Part shown: piece by piece, positions 16,700 to 24,788 of the stretch
How the letters are laid out: every line of letters starts with the position of its first letter
Position numbering within the stretch: the first letter of the stretch is position 1
Source: JAGVSR01 sp964458265
GTDB taxonomy: Bacteria > Pseudomonadota > Alphaproteobacteria > Rhizobiales > Hyphomicrobiaceae
DNA length: 64,000 nt
Assembly: GCA_964458265.1 (NCBI GenBank)
Contig: CAYWIF010000001.1
Coordinates: forward strand, 186,001 to 250,000
Reading direction: 5' to 3'
Translations under genes and position numbers: made by a program
The notes under the pieces: generated by a model
The model's input: the letters and a program-made list of their open reading frames with translations, nothing else
What the model was told of the DNA's origin: nothing
Databases searched by the model: none

Positions 16700-18706
16700 A
16701 TGAGCGGGCCGTCCTCCAATTCCACCCCGCAGAACCCTCTGCGGCGGACGCTTCACCGGTCGAAGGACCTGCTGATTGCCGTCGGCGTATTTTCCGGCGT
16801 GATCAATCTCCTGGCGCTGACCGGCTCGTTTTACATGTTGCAGGTCTACGACCGGGTGCTGCCGTCGAATAGCGTGCCTACGTTGATCGGCCTGACGGTG
16901 CTGATGGCGCTGCTCTATATCGCCAACGGTTTTCTCGACTTTATCCGCGTCCGAGTCATGAGCCGCGTCGGCGTCCGGGTCGACAACGATGTGCGTGCAA
17001 GTGTTTTTCACGCCATCCGCCTGATGCCTTTGAAGCACCGCACACCGGGCGACGGACTGCAGCCCGTACGCGACCTCGATACCATTCGCGCCTTTCTGAG
17101 CGGGCTTGGGCCGACGGCCCTGTTTGACCTGCCGTGGGTGCCGATCTACCTCCTCATCGTTTTCCTGCTGCATCCCGTGCTCGGGGTCTTCGCGCTCTTC
17201 GGCGCGATTGTCCTCGTCACTCTCACGCTTCTCACAGAGCGGCAAACCCGCGAGCCGACCCGCTCGGCGGTCAGCAGTGCGTCGGCCCGATTTGCCTTCG
17301 GCGAGGAAACGCGGCGCAATGCCGAAGTGATCCATGCACTCGGCCTTGGCGAGCGCATGCTCGAGCGGTGGGAGAAACTGACCGCGCGGCATGTCAAAGA
17401 ACAGATGGTCGCCAACGATGCCGCGTCCGGCATCGGTAGCATTTCCAAGGTCATGCGGCTGTTTTTGCAGTCTGGCATTCTTGGCGTGGGCGCGTGGCTT
17501 GTCATCCAAGGCGAAGTTTCGGCGGGCACCATCGTTGCCGCGTCGATCATCATGGCGCGCGCCCTGGCACCGGTCGAGACGGCGATTGCACACTGGCGCG
17601 GTTTCGTCGCGACGCGGCAAAGCTACGAACGTCTGACGAAGATGTTCGAAATGATGAACATCGGTGGCGAAGAGCCTGATTCTGTTCAACTGCCGACACC
17701 AGCGGCTTCGCTCACGGTGAAGAACCTGGCCATTGCCGCGCCGGGAGAGCGCAATCCGATCATCCACGGCGTCAGCTTCGCGCTCAACGCCGGCGACGGC
17801 CTCGGCATCATCGGGCCCAGCGCCTCGGGAAAATCGACTTTGGCCCGCGCGCTCACCGGGATTTGGCAGCCCATCACCGCTAACGGCAGCGTGCGGCTCG
17901 ACGGCGCCGCCCTCGATCAATGGTCGCCGGAAGCACTTGGCCGCCATATCGGTTATCTGCCGCAGGAAATCGCGCTGTTCGCCGGAACCGTCGCGGAAAA
18001 TATTTCCCGGTTCGATCCGGAGGCGACGAGCGAACGCATCGTCAAAGCTGCCCAGGCAGCGGGCGTGCACGATATGATCGTCAACCTCGCGGACGGGTAC
18101 CAGACGGTGATTGCGGAAGGTGGCGTCGGCCTCTCCGCAGGTCAGCGGCAGCGCATCGCGCTCGCGCGCGCACTCTATGGTGACCCGTTCCTCGTCGTTC
18201 TCGACGAGCCCAATTCGAATTTGGATACGGCCGGCGACAATGCGCTGACCGCCGCCATTCAGTCCGTGCGTGCCCGCGGCGGCATCGCCATTGTCATTGC
18301 GCATCGCCCGTCGGCGCTCGCGGCCATCGACAAGGTTCTCGCCATGGCACGAGGCCAGGTGGCCGCCTTCGGTGAAAAATCAGAGGTGCTAAGAGACGTT
18401 CTCGCCATGCCGCAGGTACCCCAACCCGCGCCTCAGAATTTCACGAACCAGGACAGCGCGCACACCGATCACGTGAAGCGCCCGGAGCCGCAACAGGAGC
18501 GTGTTTCCGGTGGCGCCATTGCAAAAGCGCAACCAGCCGTCATCCGCACCGTGCGTACGGATTCAAGCGCGAGACCCACGGCATCGCTCAGGCCGGTAGT
18601 GACCGTCGCTTCCCCGGCGGCCGCCAACCCAGACAGAGCCATGCCACCCTTGCCGAGCAGCGCTGCCAAAGTCATCTCAGATCGCGATTCCGGGGGCCTT
18701 CAATGA
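16700..18706 (+). CDS. Type I secretion system permease/ATPase (PrtD/HlyB family)
   Basis: Inner-membrane ABC exporter, 668 aa. Residues about 25-330 hold the six-helix transmembrane domain, starting LLIAVGVFSGVINLLALTGS, with no N-terminal C39 peptidase or CLD domain, as in PrtD/AprD. The ATPase domain has Walker A GPSASGKST (about 371), signature LSAGQRQR (about 478), Walker B FLVVLDEP (about 497) and the H-loop IAHRPS (about 533). An unusual Pro/Ala/Gln-rich tail of roughly 95 residues follows. Start at ATG 16700 removes an Arg-rich upstream extension. It overlaps the downstream hlyD-like gene by ATGA. Confidence 0.92.
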   Translation: MSGPSSNSTPQNPLRRTLHRSKDLLIAVGVFSGVINLLALTGSFYMLQVYDRVLPSNSVPTLIGLTVLMALLYIANGFLDFIRVRVMSRVGVRVDNDVRASVFHAIRLMPLKHRTPGDGLQPVRDLDTIRAFLSGLGPTALFDLPWVPIYLLIVFLLHPVLGVFALFGAIVLVTLTLLTERQTREPTRSAVSSASARFAFGEETRRNAEVIHALGLGERMLERWEKLTARHVKEQMVANDAASGIGSISKVMRLFLQSGILGVGAWLVIQGEVSAGTIVAASIIMARALAPVETAIAHWRGFVATRQSYERLTKMFEMMNIGGEEPDSVQLPTPAASLTVKNLAIAAPGERNPIIHGVSFALNAGDGLGIIGPSASGKSTLARALTGIWQPITANGSVRLDGAALDQWSPEALGRHIGYLPQEIALFAGTVAENISRFDPEATSERIVKAAQAAGVHDMIVNLADGYQTVIAEGGVGLSAGQRQRIALARALYGDPFLVVLDEPNSNLDTAGDNALTAAIQSVRARGGIAIVIAHRPSALAAIDKVLAMARGQVAAFGEKSEVLRDVLAMPQVPQPAPQNFTNQDSAHTDHVKRPEPQQERVSGGAIAKAQPAVIRTVRTDSSARPTASLRPVVTVASPAAANPDRAMPPLPSSAAKVISDRDSGGLQ

Positions 18707-20019
18707 CAACCCCAAAGCGCAAAGCGACAGAGGTCGACGCCAACGTCCACGGCTATGTCGCGTCCGGACTGGCCGTCATGTTCCTGCTCGTCGGCGGGCT
18801 CGGTGTCTGGGCTGCAAGCACCAACATCGCGGGCGCCGTCATCGGATCGGGTGTTGTGGTTGTTGAGACGAACGTCAAGAAAGTTCAACATTCGACGGGT
18901 GGCATCGTCGGCGAAATCAACGTCAAGAACGGCTCGGAGGTTAAGGCTGGCGACGTGTTGATCCGCCTCGATGAGACGCTGACGCGGACCAATGAACAGG
19001 TAATTTCCAAACAGCTCGACCAGCTTCTGATGCGCGAAGCGCGGCTGAAGGCCGAACGGGACGGCACCGAAACGATTGCCGTTCCAGAAATTCTAGCCGG
19101 AAGGTCATTCGAGGCGGAGGTGGCGGAAATCGTCAACGGCGAGCAAAGTCTCTTCAAGTCCAGACGCGAATCCAAGCAGGGTCAGCTGTCTCAGCTCGAG
19201 GAGCGGTCGGCTCAGCTCGTGCAGGAATCCGCGGGCATCGCCGCGCAGATCGACGCGAAGTCGCGCGAAATAAAATTGATTGCAGACGAACTGGACGGAC
19301 TATTCGCGCTCGAGGCCAAGCAACTCGTGACCACGACAAAGCTTGCAGCACTGAAGCGCGAGAAAGCGCGGCTTGAAGGTGAACTTGGACAGTACGACGC
19401 CGCCTTGGCACAGGCGAGCGGACGCAAGACGGAAGTCGCCCTGCAGATGGCGCGTCTCGACCAGGAGATGAGGACTGAAGTCGTCAATGAACTGCGCGAT
19501 GCCCAGACCAAGATCGCCGAACTCGTCGAGCGAAAGGTGGCAGCGGCCGATCAGCTACGCCGGGTTGATATCCGCTCTCCGCAGGATGGCGTGGTTCACC
19601 AGCTGGCCGTCTTCACGGTGGGCGGCATCATCACTCCGGGTGAACAAATCATGTTGATCGTGCCGCAGCACGACCGGCTCATGATCGACGTCAAGATTGC
19701 GCCGCAGGACATCGATCAAGTGCAGCCTGGCATGCAGGCGCGGCTGCGTTTCAGCGCCTTCAGCCAGCAGACGACCCCGGAACTCGACGGCGTCGTCACC
19801 AGACTTGCACCCGATCTCAGCCGCGACCAAATCACGGGTGAAATTTACTTCACGGCGAGAATTGCCATCCCGGATGAGGAACTCGAAAAGCTTGGCTCCA
19901 AGAAGTTGCAGCCGGGCATCCCGGTGGAGGTGCATATTACGACAGAAGAGCGCACGGCGCTGTCGTACCTCGTGAAGCCGATGGCCGACCAGATCAACCG
20001 GGCCTTCCGGGAACGCTGA
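18703..20019 (+). CDS. Type I secretion membrane fusion protein (HlyD/PrtE family)
   Basis: Periplasmic adaptor linking the ABC exporter to a TolC-type outer-membrane channel. The 438 aa show a short cytosolic N terminus, one transmembrane helix (about 20-42, YVASGLAVMFLLVGGLGVWA), a lipoyl half-motif with VQHSTGGIVGEINVKNGSEV (about 65-84), a long heptad-rich coiled coil (about 100-285), the second lipoyl half (VDIRSPQDGVV) and a C-terminal beta barrel. It is translationally coupled to the ATPase. The outer-membrane partner and substrate are not in the window. Confidence 0.93.
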   Translation: MTTPKRKATEVDANVHGYVASGLAVMFLLVGGLGVWAASTNIAGAVIGSGVVVVETNVKKVQHSTGGIVGEINVKNGSEVKAGDVLIRLDETLTRTNEQVISKQLDQLLMREARLKAERDGTETIAVPEILAGRSFEAEVAEIVNGEQSLFKSRRESKQGQLSQLEERSAQLVQESAGIAAQIDAKSREIKLIADELDGLFALEAKQLVTTTKLAALKREKARLEGELGQYDAALAQASGRKTEVALQMARLDQEMRTEVVNELRDAQTKIAELVERKVAAADQLRRVDIRSPQDGVVHQLAVFTVGGIITPGEQIMLIVPQHDRLMIDVKIAPQDIDQVQPGMQARLRFSAFSQQTTPELDGVVTRLAPDLSRDQITGEIYFTARIAIPDEELEKLGSKKLQPGIPVEVHITTEERTALSYLVKPMADQINRAFRER

Positions 20020-20043
20020 GCGCGTCTGCAGGGACGCTCCATA

Positions 20044-20073
20044 AAGGCCCGTCGCGAAACCGCGGCGGGCCTT
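20044..20073 (+). terminator. Terminator-like hairpin after the secretion genes
   Basis: 13-bp stem with one G-T pair (20044-20056 with 20061-20073), 4-nt loop, 24 bp after the fusion-protein stop. Only a weak T-containing tail follows. Confidence 0.6.
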
Positions 20074-20257
20074 CGCATGTGCGAAGCAAAGCCGCACCGC
20101 GATTCGCGTCTGCGGGCGAACATCAAGCTTGGCGACCGGGACTTTAGCCGACATATTCGCGACCGGCCGCTTACGCCTTTTCCCGCTGCCGGCTTCCGCC
20201 CGACGCACGCGGTTGCTACCCAGCCAAGCACAATAAACTCATTTCGAGGAACACGCC

Positions 20258-21934
20258 GTGACCGTGAAGACCGACATTGAAATCGCTCGTGAAGCCAGCA
20301 TGAAGCCGATCACGGACGTCGCCGCCAAGGTGGGCATCCCGCCGGACGCGCTGCTCCAGTATGGCCCCACCAAGGCCAAGGTGACCGCGGACTTCATCGA
20401 CAGCCTGAAGAGCCGCCCGGACGGCAAGCTGATCCTGGTCACGGCCATCAACCCGACGCCGGCCGGCGAGGGCAAGACCACCACGACCGTGGGGCTCGGC
20501 GACGGCCTGAACCGGATCGGAAAGAAAGCCATCATGGCGTTGCGGGAGCCTTCGCTGGGCCCGTGCTTTGGCGTCAAGGGCGGCGCGGCCGGCGGCGGTT
20601 ATGCCCAGGTGGTCCCGATGGAGGACATCAACCTGCACTTCACGGGCGACTTCCACGCCATCACCTCGGCACACAATCTGCTGTCCGCGCTGATCGACAA
20701 CCACATCTACTGGGGCAACAGCCTGGGTATCGACAGCCGCCGCGTCGAGTGGCGCCGGGTTCTCGACATGAACGACCGGGCGCTGCGGTCGATCGTGAAT
20801 TCACTCGGGGGCGTTTCGAACGGGTTCCCGCGCGAGGACGGCTTCGACATCACGGTCGCGTCCGAAGTCATGGCGATCCTTTGCCTTTCCTCCGATCTCA
20901 AGGATCTGGAAAAGCGGCTCGGCAATATCATCATTGCGTACACGCGCGACAAGAAGCCGGTGCGTGCGCGCGACGTGAAGGCTGATGGCGCGATGACCGT
21001 GCTGCTCAAAGACGCACTGATGCCGAACCTCGTGCAGACGCTGGAGAACAACCCGGTCTTCATCCACGGCGGTCCGTTTGCGAACATCGCGCACGGCTGC
21101 AATTCGGTGCTGGCCACCCAGACGGCGCTCAAGCTCGCCGACTATGTCGTAACGGAGGCCGGCTTCGGCGCGGACCTTGGCGCCGAGAAGTTCTTCGACA
21201 TCAAGTGCCGCAAGGCCGGACTTGCGCCGTCGGCGACCGTGATCGTCGCCACGGTTCGCGCGCTGAAGATGCATGGCGGCGTGAAGAAGGAAGACCTGAA
21301 GGGCGAGAACGTCGCCGCCGTTGCCAAAGGCTGCGAAAACCTCAAGCGGCACATCGAGAACGTTGCCAAGTTCGGCGTGCCGGCCGTCGTGGCCGTCAAC
21401 CGGTTCATCACCGATACGGAAGCTGAAATCCAGGAGGTCATGAAGGCGGCCGAGAGCATGGGGACCAAGGCTTTCCTGTGCACGCACTGGGCGGATGGCG
21501 GCAAGGGTACCGAGGCGCTGGCGCATCATGTGGTGGGCGTCTGCGAGAGCGGGAAATCCAACTTCAAGACGCTCTATGCGGACGACATGCCGCTTCGCGA
21601 CAAGGTCCGCACCATCGCCACCGAGATCTACCGCGCGGCGGACATTTCTTGCGATGGCTCGGTGGAGACGCGATTCAAGGAACTGGAAGCCATGGGCTTC
21701 GGCAACCTTCCGATTTGCATGGCCAAAACCCAGTATTCGTTCTCGACGGACCCCAACAAGCGCGGGGCTCCGACGGGCCATATCGTGCCGGTGCGCGAGC
21801 TGCGGCTCTCGGCCGGGGCCGAATTCATCGTTGTCATCACCGGCGAGATCATGACCATGCCCGGCCTGCCGAGGGTGCCGTCGGCCGATACGATCCGCCT
21901 CAATGACCAGGGGCAGATCGAAGGCCTGTTCTGA
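20258..21934 (+). CDS. ftfL: Formate--tetrahydrofolate ligase
   Basis: ATP-dependent ligation of formate to tetrahydrofolate giving 10-formyl-THF; in serine-cycle methylotrophs it is the entry of formate carbon into assimilation. Full length at 558 aa. Seen: the P-loop region TPAGEGKTTTTVGLGDGL (about 68-85), GVKGGAAGGGYAQVVPMEDINLHFTGD (in parts, about 106 on), HGGPFANIAHGCNS (about 269-282) and the C-terminal ITGEIMTMPGLPRVPSA. Start preceded by a GAGGAACACGCC leader. Functional partner of the serine-cycle cluster at 33.4-40.9 kb. Confidence 0.97.
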   Translation: MTVKTDIEIAREASMKPITDVAAKVGIPPDALLQYGPTKAKVTADFIDSLKSRPDGKLILVTAINPTPAGEGKTTTTVGLGDGLNRIGKKAIMALREPSLGPCFGVKGGAAGGGYAQVVPMEDINLHFTGDFHAITSAHNLLSALIDNHIYWGNSLGIDSRRVEWRRVLDMNDRALRSIVNSLGGVSNGFPREDGFDITVASEVMAILCLSSDLKDLEKRLGNIIIAYTRDKKPVRARDVKADGAMTVLLKDALMPNLVQTLENNPVFIHGGPFANIAHGCNSVLATQTALKLADYVVTEAGFGADLGAEKFFDIKCRKAGLAPSATVIVATVRALKMHGGVKKEDLKGENVAAVAKGCENLKRHIENVAKFGVPAVVAVNRFITDTEAEIQEVMKAAESMGTKAFLCTHWADGGKGTEALAHHVVGVCESGKSNFKTLYADDMPLRDKVRTIATEIYRAADISCDGSVETRFKELEAMGFGNLPICMAKTQYSFSTDPNKRGAPTGHIVPVRELRLSAGAEFIVVITGEIMTMPGLPRVPSADTIRLNDQGQIEGLF

Positions 21935-21969
21935 CCCAGGCGAAAATTTTCTGCCGACAAGAGTTGCAG

Positions 21970-21995
21970 CGGGCGCCGGAAATTTCCGGCGCCCG
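21970..21995 (+). terminator. Strong hairpin after ftfL
   Basis: Perfect 11-bp inverted repeat (arms 21970-21980 and 21985-21995) with loop AATT, 35 bp after the ftfL stop, followed by a mildly T-rich stretch. Confidence 0.7.
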
Positions 21996-22072
21996 TTCGA
22001 CTTTCGAGGGATTGTGTGGCGCGGCGAATTGAGGGATCTCGTGCCGGTCCCATCACCGATGCGAGCTCTGCC

Positions 22073-22411
22073 ATGACCGCCCACGACCGTTCAATCTCCC
22101 CCGCGCCGCCAGCGGCCGACAGCATCACCGTCGAGGTGCGTCTTCTGACGAGCCTGTCGAAGTTCAGCGAAGGCCGGCAATCGTCTGAGAAGATCGACGT
22201 TCCGGCGGAAACCACGGTCGGCGATTTGATACGGCGCTATCGCCTGCCATTGAATGAAATCGCGCGCGTGCTTTGCAATGGCCGGGATATGAATCCCGGG
22301 ACCTACACCGGCGGCAATCTCGACCTGGGGGCGTCGATCAGCGACGGGGACGTCATCACGTTCGCGGGCGCCGCACTGGATGTCCCGGGCGTTCGCAGCT
22401 CGGCCGTCTAG
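22073..22411 (+). CDS. MoaD/ThiS-like beta-grasp protein lacking a C-terminal GG
   Basis: 112-aa product. After a Pro/Ser-rich leader of about 17 residues it reads as a ubiquitin-like beta-grasp fold: ITVEVRLLTSLSKF, the DVPAETTVGDLIRRY helix start, and the turn ISDGDVITFAGAAL typical of MoaD/ThiS ends. True sulfur carriers end in Gly-Gly, but this one continues past the GAAL position to RSSAV, so thiocarboxylation is unlikely. An upstream in-frame GTG (22016) is possible. Its stop overlaps the convergent hydrolase stop through a shared CTAG. Role unknown. Confidence 0.7.
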   Translation: MTAHDRSISPAPPAADSITVEVRLLTSLSKFSEGRQSSEKIDVPAETTVGDLIRRYRLPLNEIARVLCNGRDMNPGTYTGGNLDLGASISDGDVITFAGAALDVPGVRSSAV

Positions 22412-24141
22412 CTTGACCCGGCGGGCATGGCCGCACCGGCCGGCTCCAATCGAACATTTTCCGATTGCGGCGGTGAGGCCGCAACCGGCCGTTCTTCGAT
22501 CAAGTCGATGATTGCCCGCACGACTTCCGGGTCTTTCCAATAGTCAACGTGGCCGCCTGGGCGGAGCGGGATGTTGCGGACGACACTGCCGCCGAAGAAG
22601 TCGATCCTGTTGCCGATCGGATCGTCCACGCGCCACATGTTCGTCCACGATGTGAGGCGCGCGTTGAGGGCGTCGGGACCGGCGCTCGATGTCTCGTATT
22701 TCGCGAAGTAGTAGCCATAGAGGTGCGAGAGCGGCGAACCCAGCGTCAGCACGTCGATGCGCCGCGCCCGGTGGATAGACGCATCATCGTGCTTGCTGCT
22801 GAGGTAGTCGTGCAGAATGACGCTGCCTTGGCTGTGCGCGACAAAGACGAGCCGGTCGAATTTCTCGACATCGGCGATTTCGCGGATCAGCACATCAAGT
22901 CGCGCCTCGATGCGGGCACGGCGCGGGTGGGCGACATCTTTGTGGGAGGGGCGCGGGAGCAGGTTGCGCGAAAACGTGAAGCGCGGGGTGAACTGGTGGT
23001 CCACGAGATCGCGGCCGATGTGGAGAATGCCGCGGGACGCGTGCTGAAGGGCACGGAAGGCGTAGAAGGCCACCGTCAGCGCCGAGCCGCCGCCGATCAT
23101 CACTTTGACCACCTCCTGCCAGGGCACAAGGCGCACGTCGACCTGCTGGTAGAAATCTACAGGTATGGCTTCTCGCCAGTAAAAGATGATCAGATTGAAC
23201 AGCGTGCCTGTGAGAAGAACGAAGATCGCCACCGGGCTCACGATCATGCGCGGCATCCAGAAGGACGCGAGGCGGCGCGTGCGGCGGGCGGGAATGCGCA
23301 GAAATGAGCGCGAGATCGCAATGAGGAAGAAGGTGACGGCGAGAGCGGATACGACGATCAGGTTGAAGACGACGATGCCGACGAGGTTTTTCTGGACTTC
23401 CGCAAGGTAGCTGCAGGCCTGAAGCGGGTCGTCAAGGCAGGCTGCCGCGGTGCGTTCGTTGAAATCGAGCGTGACGAAAATGAAGATCCAAAGAAGCGCG
23501 ATGACGATTTTGTAGATGACCCCCTGCGCGACGCTGAGGCTGACGGCGGCGGCGGGACGAATGATGGGAATGCGTTCGGTCTTGTCGCGTTCGAACCACT
23601 GCTGGATGGCGAGGGCGCCAAGTGACAGGATCGCGAACAGCATCGCGTAGTTCCAGATCAGCCAGAAGCCGAAGATGACGACACCGGCGGCCATCAGATA
23701 GATGGCGGGATTGGATAGCAGATCGCCCGGCATAAATTGCTGGGTGACAACAATGGCGCCGGCTGACACCGCCGCGAACATCATCGTCGACATGCCGATG
23801 TCGGTGAGCGCAATGTCGCGGTAAACGCGCCAGCGGGCGAAGAGCAGCGACAGGACAGCGAGGCTCAACAGCAGCGCCGTCATCACGGTCGGCAGTTCGA
23901 ACAAAAATAGGGGCTGGAGATCGGGCGTCTCCAGCATCTTCTGGCGCAGGAGGAGGATCAACGCGCAAACAAAAGCGACGATGTTCAAGCCGGTGATCGG
24001 CCATCGGAGGATCCAGTTGGCGAGGCGGATCAACTGGCCGATGACAGTGGCGAAGACGTTGCGCGTCCTGTCGAAGAAACACTCGCCGAGCACCTGGGGT
24101 GCTTCGTAGAACAGTTTGAGCATGACGAGTGCGTTGGCCAT
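22408..24141 (-). CDS. Membrane-anchored alpha/beta hydrolase, main part downstream of an in-frame TGA
   Basis: Encodes at least 577 aa. The N-terminal two-thirds holds several transmembrane helices (for example residues about 45-63, 84-101, 145-190, 210-228). The C-terminal part holds an alpha/beta hydrolase: nucleophile elbow VAHSQGS (Ser near 437), an acid in the WRVDDPIGN region, and a His in RPGGHVDYW. The oxyanion-hole strand of that fold (VIVIHGVGE) is encoded just upstream (24172-24486) in the same frame, separated only by one TGA. The intact ancestor would be 692 residues. If translated alone from ATG 24141, this part lacks the first beta strand. Confidence 0.7.
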   Translation of the reverse strand: MANALVMLKLFYEAPQVLGECFFDRTRNVFATVIGQLIRLANWILRWPITGLNIVAFVCALILLLRQKMLETPDLQPLFLFELPTVMTALLLSLAVLSLLFARWRVYRDIALTDIGMSTMMFAAVSAGAIVVTQQFMPGDLLSNPAIYLMAAGVVIFGFWLIWNYAMLFAILSLGALAIQQWFERDKTERIPIIRPAAAVSLSVAQGVIYKIVIALLWIFIFVTLDFNERTAAACLDDPLQACSYLAEVQKNLVGIVVFNLIVVSALAVTFFLIAISRSFLRIPARRTRRLASFWMPRMIVSPVAIFVLLTGTLFNLIIFYWREAIPVDFYQQVDVRLVPWQEVVKVMIGGGSALTVAFYAFRALQHASRGILHIGRDLVDHQFTPRFTFSRNLLPRPSHKDVAHPRRARIEARLDVLIREIADVEKFDRLVFVAHSQGSVILHDYLSSKHDDASIHRARRIDVLTLGSPLSHLYGYYFAKYETSSAGPDALNARLTSWTNMWRVDDPIGNRIDFFGGSVVRNIPLRPGGHVDYWKDPEVVRAIIDLIEERPVAASPPQSENVRLEPAGAAMPAGSS

Positions 24142-24171
24142 GGTGCCTGTGCCGACGCGCGACAGGTCGGC

Positions 24172-24486
24172 TCACGTCATTTCGATCAGCGCCAAGTGAT
24201 CGCCGGTGCGTACCCGGCCACGGCGGAGATAGGCTTGGAAGCAGAGGTTGGGACGGTTACGACCGCGATCGGGGAGATCATAGACCTCGCTATGGTTATC
24301 GAACGCGGGGCTGTCGGGATGCTGGGTCAGGCGTGGGATGAGGGTTTCGTTGATCCAGCCGGCTTCCGTCTCCCCGACGCCGTGGATGACAATCACGCCG
24401 ACGCGTTCTTCGGCGGAACCGCTGCCTTCCGCGTACGTTTTACTTTCAACGTCACTGCTTTCCGCTATGTCCCCCGGTACGCCCAA
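24172..24486 (-). pseudogene. 5' fragment of the membrane alpha/beta hydrolase, ended by in-frame TGA
   Basis: 104 codons from a TTG start (24484-24486; GGGGGG lies about 9 nt upstream) to TGA at 24172-24174. It contains the oxyanion-hole motif VIVIHGVGETEAGW (about 31-44) and ends LALIEMT. Reading through the TGA continues ADLSRVGTGT directly into the MANALVMLK start of the downstream frame with no frameshift, so the two are one gene. A Trp codon (TGG) at this place is the simplest ancestral state. This could be a real nonsense mutation, a base-call error or recoding. Confidence 0.7.
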
Positions 24487-24788
24487 CTGCGAAAACCCCC
24501 CGATGCTCCCAGACCGATGGTCTTACTATCACGAGCGAAAGCGGCGAAGGACGGGTCGGCACCTAAGAGGGGCAAGCCGGCGGGCGGTTTGGTTAATGCG
24601 CGCCTGCAGTAAGTTTGGGCAGATGGTATGAACCGGGTACGGTCGCCTATTTTTCGTGCATCTGCCGCATCAGCATTCGCAATGAACCGTCAGATGGCGG
24701 CTAACTTATTATGACAACTAAGTTTTCTAGTTGGCCCGGTCTTTGCGCTAACGATGGCAACAACACTGGAACTGGGGGAACATCCGGC
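24487..24788. other. Divergent intergenic region
   Basis: About 300 bases between the hydrolase gene (minus) and the ATP-grasp gene (plus). No gene, RNA or hairpin of note was found. It must carry the promoter of the Anbu cluster. A GGGGGAAC ribosome-binding sequence sits at its right edge, before GTG 24789. Confidence 0.4.

Noticed and set aside
16415..18304. 629-codon open frame antisense to the secretion ATPase
   Set aside because: It is the high-GC shadow of a clear ABC transporter; its His/Asp/Arg-rich translation matches no family.
16004..20019. RTX toxin gene belonging to the secretion locus
   Set aside because: No Gly/Asp nonapeptide repeats were found in any translated frame of the window.
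20801..22084. 427-codon frame antisense to ftfL
   Set aside because: Shadow of ftfL; composition typical of reverse-strand high-GC frames.
24172..24174. Selenocysteine codon
   Set aside because: The context fits a lost Trp in a hydrolase family not known for selenocysteine. No SECIS-like hairpin was evident immediately downstream, and no selenocysteine genes are in the window.
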